Assembly: GCA_016508695.1 (NCBI GenBank)
Contig: VNKQ01000010.1
Coordinates: 930,001 to 994,000, forward strand
DNA: 64,000 bases
Origin: Hyphodiscus hymeniophilus
Lineage: Eukaryota > Ascomycota > Leotiomycetes > Helotiales > Hyphodiscaceae
Direction of reading: 5' to 3'
In this document: one piece after another, positions 33,617 through 43,710 of the stretch
Numbering within the stretch: position 1 is the first letter of the stretch
Layout of the letters: each line of letters opens with the position of its first letter
Program-made: the position numbers and the translations under genes
The notes under the pieces: generated by a model
What the model was told of the DNA's origin: nothing
Seen by the model: only the letters and a program-made list of their open reading frames with translations
The model's database searches: none

Positions 33617-35210
33617 CTTGGGAACATTTAGTTCGCGCCTGGGCTCGGTGCGCTCGTCTGGAGGCCAAAGATATGGCTATTGACTTCTGTTAAGATCCAT
33701 GGAGCCTGCAATCAAAAACAAACAAAGCAAAACGTCATGAACACCAAAAGCGTCGGATTTGGAAGTGGTTTCCGAAAAGAGGGTCTCGTTGAACCATGTA
33801 CTCGAGTACAATACTTGCACCGCAACCTGACATCTCGGTGAAAAGTCGGCCCGTGATTATATAAGCTACTGTAAAAGCCTCACTTCACCAGTGTCTGCGC
33901 TAATTGATGGCCCAGCCGAAAATCAATCCGGTACACCCATAAAAGGGTTAAACTACTTGAATTACTACTCTATATTACTACAACGTTTAATAGTACGTTT
34001 AAGCGTAATTGCGTGTCTTTGCGACTATGTAGTAGGTGCCATTGTAGTATACAAAATAGAGGTTGTACCCAAAATCGAGGTTTGTTTACAATCGGATAAT
34101 TTTTGGCTGGGCCATCAGTTAGCGCAGCCCCTGGTGCTTCACCAACTCCTTTACTCACCTCAATTCTTACCCATTGGTAGAAACAGGAACCTAACAAGTG
34201 TTTTGAAGGTATCATAGCTCTGAGAGCTCAGTACTTTCCCTCTTAGGTAAAATCGATTTTAAAGGCTCTCTGTATTTTCAGTAGTTCCAGTTGTGCTTTT
34301 TGAGCCACAATTCGCAACTTCGCAAGCTGCAGTCAATTGAGCAAAGCGCTCCACAGACTGGCTCAGTGATAGCCTCTTAGAGTAGATATGCTTCGAAGTT
34401 TGAGGGGATTTGTATGAGATACAACTCATTGAGGGCCGGGTGACCAGGCTCTGGCGGCTTCATAGGGTTGTCGTCTGGAATGATCCTCTGATTATGTCGG
34501 AACTTATGCCCTGTCTTAGCGTAGTTCGGCTGGCAGTTGTAAAGTGCTTAGGTTCTTATATTAGAGCTAAGTCATGTCTAGATAAGTCTGTTTTCTTCAC
34601 AGTATATCACATGTTTTATGGTTATCGATAAGAACTGTTGTCGAACTTTATCTTTTGAATCGTTATAACATTGATGCTTACATCTTTCCACAGAGAGTAA
34701 CATACCCTTTGTACACATGTTACCAGAGTATCTACTGGCTGGATCACGAATCACTGTCAACAAGGGATTTTGAGTCGTTGACGCTCAACTGTCCATTTCT
34801 ACCAAATTGCATTTCTGCTCGGCCTTTACTCAAATAAATCACTTGAGTCCCGCTCTTGTCAGTTCGGATCTTAAATTGTCAAGCAGAGTGACCTCAGCTT
34901 CAAAACACCTGCTTGGTACCTTCCAACACTACGTCTTTGACCGGGTACAAGATTTGCAAAACACTTAGGTGAGTGTGTTCAACATTGCATTGTTTTTCAC
35001 TTCGGTTCGTCTCTCAAATACATTTGTCTTACCTCCTCGCGCTCGCCTTTCAAAGCAAGCACCACGGTAAATAGACTGGCTCCCGCCGTGAAAGTACTAC
35101 GCGCTCTGTTGCTCCAAGATCATCTCAAGAATTAGTTCTGCGTCAGCTCTGCCAACAAAGTTTGTCCTTTTTTGACACTGCTAATCTGCTCCGGCATCCA
35201 AGGAGAAATC
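33617..35210. other. Intergenic region with a MITE; otherwise no supported gene
   Basis: AT-richer than its surroundings between about 33,900 and 34,850. Apart from the inverted-repeat element (separate entry) there are only short ORFs without recognisable content. Upstream regions of Trs120 and of the 35211 gene lie at the ends. Confidence 0.55.
33886..34136. mobile_element. Short non-autonomous TIR element (MITE), possibly hAT-like
   Basis: Terminal inverted repeats read directly: the left end CTGCGCTAATTGATGGCCCA continues into GCCGAAAA, and the reverse complement of the right end reads CTGCGCTAACTGATGGCCCA then GCCAAAAA. With the outer CACCAG blocks about 37 nt match with four differences. 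The 8-mer CTTCACCA occurs at 33883-33890 and again at 34137-34144, just at the ends, consistent with an 8-bp target duplication as in hAT elements (it overlaps the outer TIR on the left, so exact ends are uncertain). The roughly 180-nt interior is AT-rich with no ORF, so the element depends on a transposase elsewhere. Confidence 0.75.
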
Positions 35211-37721
35211 ATGGCAATCCTTGGAGAACTCGGCTCGCAGATCGAGGTTCGCCTCATAAAACACCCTATCGATATTGGACACCGCTCATACTTTGAGGAA
35301 TATGCCCAAGTCGGTGGAGACGGAGAATCCCCGAAGAAGCTGTCACGGTCCGTTGCATCGGACGGTATGCCTCTTGCTATCGAAATCACACTCAAGCGTG
35401 GTTTTTCTTTCGGAAACGACGATGGAGACCTGGCTGGTGTCGCAGTCAGACTGTACGACAGTACTGGAGAAGAACCAAAGTTATTCCATGAACGAACCCT
35501 CGTTAGTAGCATTATTAGTGGAAAGAAGGTCCTCTCTGCAGACAAGATCTACACCCTCAGATCGATCCTGGATTGACTCGTGCTGGAGAGAGTGAGGGCG
35601 GGTCTCAGATTGCGCTGCGCATTATTAAATTCGGTGAGTGCGGGTCAGTAGTTGATGAACAGAAGATAACAAACTATTTACGTCCAGATCGGCCGTCATC
35701 TAAGCCCCCAGCTGAGTCCTCCGTACCCGGCTACACACTAAAGACTCTACGGAACCTCACCGTCAAATTGGTTATCTACGGCAGATTAAGCCCTGACTTG
35801 GATGAGCCTATCGGAGAGAAGAAGTCTGCGCAGCTTGCCTTCGAACAGGCAATGACAAATTATAAGATGTTAGCAAAGGTCTTTTCCAACGAATCCGCGT
35901 TCAATCATGCCAGCGACGACAATACCATACCACACCGATTACCAGGTACGATAGAACTTTCCTTAGATCAAAAACATTTGAGCCTTTGGGACCATTGATA
36001 CTTCAGACTAGATCCATTAGGTTTTGAATACTTCATTGTAATTCGATGACGATATTTGCGCTATGAGACTATTGCAGAGTTAGAGACTTTTTGAGCTGAC
36101 GAATTTACAGCCTTATCGGATCTCGTGAAGTGTCACTTCTTCTCAGAGCGCCCGAGAAATACTATACATCTAAGCTATTGAAGCGTCTCACGTTCAAATT
36201 CTACAGCCACGATGCCAGTAAGTATTATAGAGCATGAAATGTAACGAAAGCCATGCTGAGATATACAGATTTTTTTGAGAAGAGTAAGCTCGTGAAGACA
36301 GCAAACCAAAGTGCGGCCGAATATGATACAGATCGACGAGCGCCCAATGATGTAAGTACACAGGAGGGTCTCTCTCCAGAGTGCGTTCCAAATGTCAAGT
36401 CGGTGCCACGCCTACACCTTCAGTCCCCTCTACTTCGACAAGAAGTTCCATCCTCGCCGGATCCGCAAGTTTTCCAAACCAAAGCTGATCAAAGATTACA
36501 GCCCCTGCTGCATCAGCCAGAACTCAAACATGTCGCTCGGAAAGAGCCCCCGTCTCCTCTGCATCGACAAGAGGTCCATTCCGCGCCTTACCAGCAAGAA
36601 ATAGAACGGGAAGTCTGTAACCCAAGTTAACTCCATCTCGCCCAAAGAAGAGGTTGCCTACTTTACCATATCCCAAGGGAGTCTGTCTCTTCTGCATCAA
36701 CAAGAGGTCGGGTCGTCATTTTCTCGACGAAGAGCGCAACTTGAAATTGGACATGACATGAAACCTCGTTCTTATCAACCTCGAATTCGACCCCCAATGG
36801 TTAGACAGGAAATGCAACCATGGGAGACGCTCACGACTGACAAACGTAAGACAAGCTTTAAACTTCTTCAAAGCACTGATAAGGAAATAACCCTTGAACA
36901 AAACTATGCAGAAGAAGGAGTACTCACACAAGAGGATAAGAACAAAGTATACAAGGACCTCTTCTGTGTGGGTATGATTCCTGTCATATGGCGTCCCTGG
37001 GACAGTCTAGTCGTGCGTGAACGACACCTTATCTTCGAGGAACTTCAGGTTAGCGAATATTTGAATTACTAGGAAGGGTTACACAGGACTAACAAGCTGA
37101 TAGAGTCGTCGAAAATTGTTTGAGGGAGGCAACTCTCCCACAGTTCCTTCCACAGGAACGCAGTCACACTTCCGTCCACCGATGCCATCCCTTCTCACAG
37201 ATGCGTCAATATCCACATCCCGGTCATCTGGCTTCTTGAACCCTCTCAACTCCTCGACCCCACTTTGCTTAGCACGAGAAGCCGAGTCATCCAATCCTTC
37301 CGTGGTGGTATCACTCCTTACTGATGAAGAAGAGGATTCTGATGATGATACCCCTCTCGCTAAGAAGCGTCCCCTCCCAGGATATAACGGCTCCTCTACA
37401 ACCAAGTCGAACTCAATTGGTGCCAATCTTGCCTTGCCGGTTGCCTCCGCCGAACAGGCTACGAAGAGAGCAATGTATACCCAAAATCACTCGGAAAATA
37501 CCGGTACTAAGCCTATCAAGATCGAGCCTAGTACGACCGATTCTCAAACTAGAGCTATTGATAATAGCGAGGAGTTGCGTCTGTTGGAGGAGCAATGCGA
37601 GCGAGCTCAAGAAGCACTCCGACACGACCAGAAGATCGCTGAGCGTCTGCGATCTATAAATGAGCAGAAAGCGCAGATTGCTCAGTGGAAGTTGAAGAAT
37701 GCTGGCAAGGGTGGTGTATAG
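35211..37721 (+). CDS. Uncharacterised multi-exon gene with internal repeats and C-terminal coiled coil
   Basis: Starts at ATG 35211 (MAILGELGSQIEVRLIKHP) with PLAIEITLKRGFSFGNDDG and a beta-rich region ending TVKLVIYGR. This layout resembles fungal DUF7918-type proteins, but only weakly. The middle (about 36400-36720) has three imperfect copies, roughly 130 nt apart, of a unit coding a LLRQEV / LHRQEV / LLHQQEV motif. Certain late junction: 37048/37104 joins LIFEELQ to SRRKLFEGGN. The last exon codes an acidic run EEEDSDDD, a basic patch AKKRP, and a coiled coil ELRLLEEQCERAQEALR to the stop at 37721. Earlier exons (about 35518/35577, 35950/36112, 36217/36270) have plausible splice sites, but I could not obtain one consistent reading frame. 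It may be two genes or partly decayed. Confidence 0.5.
36426..36715 (+). repeat. Three imperfect ~130-nt spaced coding repeats
   Basis: The motif CCTCTACTTCGACAAGAAGT (near 36427) recurs as CCTCTGCATCGACAAGAGGT (near 36555) and TCTTCTGCATCAACAAGAGG (near 36689). Flanks are less similar. They lie inside the uncharacterised gene and may explain its frame ambiguity. Confidence 0.6.
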
Positions 37722-38172
37722 TATCGAGGCATGGTGTTATTGTATATGCGCCGGCATTTTGATGGAGTATCATGGCGCCTTTTGTTTTTCTTCTACTACC
37801 TGAAGCTTTCTTTCTGTAAGGTTGGCGATCCTGTTGCTCATCGCAATTCGACACTCCCTTGCATGTCGTGCTGTGCGGAGGTATAGAGCTTTCATTCCAG
37901 GCGGATCAGCCTTCTTGTTGTCGATTACTTTATTTGCTACCTCTTCTGACAGAGAAGAACATGCCTCATATGGATCTATTGAAATGCGGACTCGTTCCCC
38001 AGTACCGCACTAATGTGACTTGCAATACCCTACTCAGCCCTTTAATATATGAACAAATTGGGCCATTCACAGAGGTATGTGTCTGTACGCATCATAACTA
38101 TATCCAAAGAGCCTGATCGCTCAAAAAAAATTGAACGAATGCGTTGAATTCCGCTTGCAGCTCCATTAGCGA
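37722..38172. other. Intergenic between convergent genes
   Basis: No feature seen other than short ORFs. Confidence 0.6.
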
Positions 38173-39407
38173 CTACGTTGAAGGTCCAGCCTGGCTCCCA
38201 CTTCTTCCAGCACCACTAACACTCCCATCCTCCCCCTGTCCTCCAGCCAAGGCGGCTTTTCCTACATCGCTCTTGAAGATATCTACTGCACAGCTAACTT
38301 CCACAAAGTCCTCTAATTCTTCACTGACGGTCTTCAACTTCTCCTTCACAGATGCAACTCCCTCATAGCCGACAATATGTCTCGCGGGTGGATTTTCATG
38401 GCCACCAATCGCAGTCAATGCGTGCACAGTCTCCAACACCAGCATATCCCTGGCCTCATTCGATAAGGAAGGAAACCTCGATATGATGTTATTCTTAGCT
38501 TTCGCGGCCGAGATGCGGGTTTCGGCCTTCATGTTCACGACATTTGTCAAAATGTCCCTCAGCCCAGGCGCAGGGTTGTTGCTGCTCTCATACTGTGGTA
38601 GTTGGGGCGCAAATATGATCTTGTTGCTCAGCACCGAAATCTCCTTGTTCGGCTGCACGATCGTGAGCTTTACATTGAACGGTGCAATCTCGTATGCCAA
38701 ACTGTCGCAGAAGCCTTCCAGTGCCCATGTTGCGGCACTGAACATGGGCATACCAGGAGTTCCAATGTGCCCCGTTATGCCAGTCAAAATTATGATATGC
38801 CCGGTATGTTTCTCGCGGAGTAGAGGGAGGGTGGCTTTGATGAAGTTGACCTGGCCGAAGAAGATAGTTTCGAATTGAGCGCGAACGAGGTTTTGGGTTG
38901 AGGGGTTGGTGGAGAGCTCTTCGACTGTGCCAACAACCGCTACAGATAGTCAGATGCTATTGTATGAGCGACATGAAGCGGAACATGTACCGTCTGATGT
39001 ACAGCACAGCAGAATATCAATCCTACCAAATACTTCCACAGCTTCTGCCACAGCAGCACCACACTGTCCCATTATTCTCCCATCGCATCTTATGCCGCGT
39101 ATACGATCTTTCCATCCTTCACGGTCTTTCCCTCCAGTCTTACATTCATTGATCAACTCCCTGAACTCGGCAAAGCGTTCCTCGTCCTCAATCTCCCGAG
39201 GCGGCAGACCAGCTGCTACGTAGTCGCCATGCGCAAGCAGCAATTTGATCAATCGAACAACCAGTGGCGATAACGCGGATGTCATGAACCATACCCGGGG
39301 CGAGTTATGCGTGGCTATTTAAAATCATTACGCATTTCGCGAAGCAGTAAGTGAAACTCACGAAATGACGGAGCAGGAATTGGGATTTTGGCAGAAGCCT
39401 CGGACAT
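38173..39407 (-). CDS. Degenerate short-chain dehydrogenase/reductase-fold protein (catalytic residues absent)
   Basis: Model: exons 39407-39362, 39314-38991, 38939-38173; 378 aa. The fold is SDR: AEAVEVFGRIDILLCCTS, NLVRAQFETIFFGQVNFIKA, LPLLREKHTGHIIILTG, and the ALEGFCDSLAYEIAPFNVKLTIVQP block. The usual TGxxxGxG is replaced by WFMTSALSPLVVRL. The catalytic YSASKxALEG is here FSAATWALEG, with Tyr to Phe and Lys to Thr, and the Ser of the NVSS segment is also absent. The ORF is otherwise intact across three exons, so the changes look inherited by a non-enzymatic protein rather than by decay. Role unknown; it might bind nucleotide or act as a regulatory protein. Confidence 0.85.
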
Positions 39408-40335
39408 CTTGCGCTCTGTCATTGGGCAAGTACGAAGATTTCTCCTCGATCACCAGAAAGAGCTCCTTCTGACATCTCCGGCGATAGGAAAGAGGCTGTG
39501 TGTGCAATCCTAATGCGAGGCTGATGAAGCGAAGTTGAGACCCAAGGCAAGGCTGGGTGCGGCTGATGCTCATTAGCGTGAATACAAATAGGTCTCGGTT
39601 TATCGCCATTGGTTTACAGTATACGTCTGCCTAAGGCGTCCAGTTGCCCTCTATGCTAGATACCTTATTGTTTTTAAGGCCAGAAATTGACTGTGGCAAG
39701 GGGAATAGGGTTTCGGAGAGATTGGATCTTTCAAAAGAGTCGATCTCTCCATACTTCATACATCAAGAGTATCATTAAAATCTGGACTGGTCACGTTCCA
39801 TTGGCTTGCTTTTTCGCTGTTTTCATTTTGGTCTAGCGTTACTCGTATGTATTTTGGAATTGGGCGCTAAACATCCATTGAAAAATCCGGGGTAACAATT
39901 TGTTTTTCCCTTATGACGCATAATCGCACCCAGTAACTCAACTTCTTTTGGGTATCTATTTTGCTCTTTTTCTACTACACAAAGAGAACCACCAACATCC
40001 ATCTGTAAGTTTTCTTTTTCTTTAGTTCTGCTTTTAATTGAGAGCTTTATTTTCGACACGAAGTGTCCGCAATCGGAGATCGCAAAGTTAGGCATAATGA
40101 GGGCGAAACCTTCTATCCTTGGGTATCTCCCACGCTGAAATGGTCAGCAATTATTGTGAAAATGTGTTCTCTTGGGCCTTGACAGTACATAGTTAGAGGA
40201 TTGAATACAGCGATTGGCAATAGTTTGCAGCGAGCGAATAGGGAGAGGGGCATACTTCGTACTATAGGCCTTTGAATCTCTATCTTGCACGATCGACTTG
40301 AACCCCTCACTGATAGCATCCAACAGACAATCAAG
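39408..40335. other. Divergent intergenic region
   Basis: Between the SDR-like gene (-) and phosphoserine aminotransferase (+). A 90-codon minus ORF (40095-39823) has no recognisable content. No other feature seen. Confidence 0.55.
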
Positions 40336-41736
40336 ATGCCAGATCGCTCAGATATCACTTACTTCGGTGCAGGGCCGGCACTACTTCCCACCACAGTCTT
40401 GGAAACTGCCGCGAAGTCCTTGGTCAATTACAATGACACCGGTCTAGGGCTGGCAGAACATTCGCATCGATCTGAGCTGGCAACCAAAATTGTCGAGGAA
40501 GCAAAAGCAGACCTTGCCAGTTACCTAGATATTCCGGACGACTATGAGGTGCTTTTCATGCAGGGTGGAGGGTCAGGCGAGTTTTCGGCGACAGTGTACA
40601 ATCTCGTTAACGTTTGGGTCGAAAGGCGGAGGCAGAGAATTCTGCAGGAAGCCGGAATTGGAGCGGGCAAGGAGATTTCTGAGGATGTCATCCTTACCGA
40701 ATTACGGAAAGCTGTAGAACAGGACCTGAAGATTGATTACCTGGTCACGGGATCATGGTCATTGAAGGCCAGTCAAGAAGCAGCCCGATTAGTAGGCCCG
40801 GAGTATGTCAATATTGTCGCAGATGGGCGGAAGACCAACGATGGCAAGTTCGGTAAAATTCCCGACGAGAAAGATTGGAAGCTTTCCAAAAACGCTGCGA
40901 TGGTTTACTATTGCGATAACGAGACTGTGGATGGTGTCGAATTTCCGTCATTCCCCAAAGCATTGGAGCCGGTTGGAGAAGATGGACCTATTGTGGTTGC
41001 GGATATGTCTTCCAACATTCTCTCGCGTCGGATACCGATCAAAAACTTCTCACTCATTTTCTTCGGTGCCCAGAAGAATCTTGGAAGCACTGGCATCACA
41101 GTGGTTATCATAAAGAAGTCTCTCCTCCCTCCTGCAGTTGGCACACCAGCACCATCATTGATGAGGAAGCTTGGACTACCGGTTGGTCCAATTGTACTTT
41201 CATATGAGACGATTGCGAAGAACAAGAGTCTTTACAACACACTCAGCATCTTTGAGTGAGAACATTCATGGATTTTTTTGAGTCTCGCTAACAAGAGTCA
41301 GTGTATACATCGCTGGCCAAGTGCTCAAAAAGGCACTTGCCACGTTTGCCGACAAAGTGGACGGTCAGCAAATTCTAGCAGAGAAGAAATCGAAACTCAT
41401 CTACGCGGCACTTGATGCTCATCCAGAGTCATACAAGGTTGTTCCGGACAAGAGTTCCCGCTCAAGAATGAATATCTGCTTCAGAGTCACACATGTAGGT
41501 CAAATCGATCCAATTCGGCAGATTTGGTATCAGTCCTCACACTTGACTAGGGCGATAGCATCGACGCAGCTGAGAAATTATTCCTTAAGCAAGCAACTGA
41601 GAAGGGTCTGACGGGGTTGAAAGGCCACAGAAGCGTGGGTGGCATTCGGGCCAGCAATTACAACTCCATCTCATTGGAAGGCGCCGAGAAGTTGGCAGAG
41701 TTTATCGGTAGCTTCGCGGCAGGGTCGAAGCCATAA
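40336..41736 (+). CDS. SER1: Phosphoserine aminotransferase
   Basis: PLP enzyme converting 3-phosphohydroxypyruvate and glutamate to O-phosphoserine and 2-oxoglutarate, second step of serine synthesis; cytosolic. Model: exons 40336-41255, 41302-41494, 41551-41736; 432 aa. Landmarks: YFGAGPALLPTTVLETAAK, GLAEHSHRS (family E-x-S-H-R-S), VLFMQGGGSGEFSATVYN, YCDNETVDGVEF, VADMSSNILSR, and the Schiff-base Lys in FFGAQKNLGSTGI. The C-terminal GLTGLKGHRSVGGIRASNYN holds the substrate-binding HRxxGGxRAS. The intron boundaries give FDVYIAGQV and VTHGDSIDAAE. Slightly longer than bacterial SerC, as is usual for fungi. Confidence 0.96.
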
Positions 41737-42139
41737 AAATTTTCAAACTTAATGACACCATAAGTTTGGATCCCTTGAAACAAAATGAAATTAAGCAGGA
41801 AAGTCTTTGGGATCACGTGCAATATCATTGAGCAGAGTGGATTTTCTTTTCCGACTAGGCATGATGAACTCACATGCACGAGACGAATCAAAAGTCTCCT
41901 TGTAGTATCCTAGTGTTAGTTGAGTGCTGGGTATTAAATTCCCATTGTAGCCCGGTCTGCGATGCTTTCTCAGCACACTCCGCTTTGGTAGCCAATTTCT
42001 GAATGTCTGCGAAAAGTTTCCGAAACGGTGCATTTATATTCCAGCGCTCAGAATGGATTTCAGCCTGAAAAAAATATTATAGAAATCGTCTCAGATACCT
42101 TTCAAGGAATTGATCGCGAGTTCGCAGTACCCTAAGGCC

Positions 42140-42912
42140 ATGGCCCTCCAAACTAAATCTCGAGATGAAGTCAACGCTTGGTTGCATGCCGTACGTCTCT
42201 TTTTGGAATTATTCCTGATACCATCTTCCAATTTTCGAGGGTGTTTTGATGGTCCTCAGTCTCGCATCAACATTATCAAGTCTATAACTCTATCCTAAAT
42301 ATTGACTCGGCCAGTTTCACCATGCAGCAGATTCCCTGACCACAACGACTCTGCCAAAGTTCTACACCGAAGACGCTACCCTCAATTTCGCCAACAACGA
42401 GCCTCTTGTGGGTCTCTCCAACATCATCTATGTTAGTACACTGCTCTATTCCTTCATACACTCCGATCTCAAACATATATTTACAAGAGTTCACAAGCAG
42501 TTCTTCAATGTCGCCTTCCCTCAATTGGAGAGCATGAAACACGACGTAATTGACTTCGGTAATTCCCCGAAATCCCTCATTTGTCACTCCCGACTTGTTT
42601 CTGTCATAATAGCCTCGAAGTAGAGTCTTGATAGCCACTTTCAAAAGCTAATGGCATGACTAATGACATAACTAATGGCTTTCAGATGTCGTTAAAGACA
42701 AGATCTACATGTCATGCACGATCACATACGTCGTCAAAAACGACCCCAAGCAAGAGAAATTCAGGATCCCTGCCTTTGGAGTTTTCCATTTGGTGCCAGT
42801 GAGTGAGCAGCTAGGGCAAAAAGGAGAGGCGTTACTTAGGCGCTTTGATGTGTATTTGGATGCACAGTCTGTTTGGGGTAGGATGGGTGAGGTCACTGCT
42901 TCGAGAGCCTGA
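42140..42912 (+). CDS. SnoaL/NTF2-like fold protein
   Basis: Model of four exons: 42140-42190, 42315-42431, 42501-42558, 42686-42912; 150 aa, all phases consistent. The small cone-shaped fold is suggested by the order: helical start with FHHAADSL, FYTEDATLNFANNEPLVGLSNI, FFNVAFPQLESMKHDVIDF, then strands KIYMSCTITYVV and KFRIPAFGVFHLV, and the closing RFDVYLDA. This is the usual layout of SnoaL-like/nuclear-transport-factor-2-like proteins. Fungal members are mostly of unknown function; some are isomerases or hydrolases. No signal peptide or membrane segment. Downstream of phosphoserine aminotransferase on the same strand. Confidence 0.78.
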
Positions 42913-43710
42913 ATGAAATGACAAACAATATAAAATACAGCTGGAGGATGCGAAATTATGAGTTAAATTTCAATAGCTACTACACAAAGGCGCACAACCT
43001 TATTTCGCAAGCGTTATCGTTGTCCTTGTGCTTGTGGTGATATGTTTATTTGTCTCTATGTCTGTAAGCAGAAAAACACTCTTTGCTACTCTTCTTTTCA
43101 CTTCACCATCTGACAACGAAACCTAATCCCGATTAATTTGAATCAATCGGCTCGGAGGAGAACATTTACTCGACCAATCGATATGAGCACTGCGAGAGCA
43201 TAAGAAGTACAGTCATCACTATGAGCCTATTAAGAGTGGTATCTGGAACATTCGGTTTGTTTGAGCAATCTGTGTCACAAGCTGGCGAAGTGTCCGTGCA
43301 AACAACCAACTGGCTTTGGACGGGAGCAGCGAGCCCATTTTGTCATGAAAAAGAACGGCAGAGGCACATCCAGGAGGAACCAAGGAGTGCTCCTAGAGTA
43401 ATCAATGGATAGATGTAGTTGAATAAAAGTCTGCTATGAATGTGATCATAGCTTTATGTGAGTTTCACTGAAGTCTCCGCACCTTTTATTCCCACTGCTG
43501 CATACATAGTCTGAATAAACTATCCCTGTTGATTCAATATAAGTGCTTTTGCTCTAGGACGAGGTCTTCTGAATACCCTCTCATTCGGGGCTATGAGCCC
43601 AGCAAGGGTAGAATCAGTACCCCAATCATGGCTCTCCAAGATGATCATTGATAAAAGTTGTATACCGCGGTCCACTCTCACGCTGTTCGCTTTCACACAA
43701 TACAACGTTC
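42913..43710. other. Intergenic between convergent genes
   Basis: No supported gene; a 63-codon ORF near 43221 is not convincing. Confidence 0.6.

Noticed and set aside
39823..40095. 90-codon minus ORF upstream of phosphoserine aminotransferase
   Set aside because: No domain, low complexity, sits in the likely promoter region.
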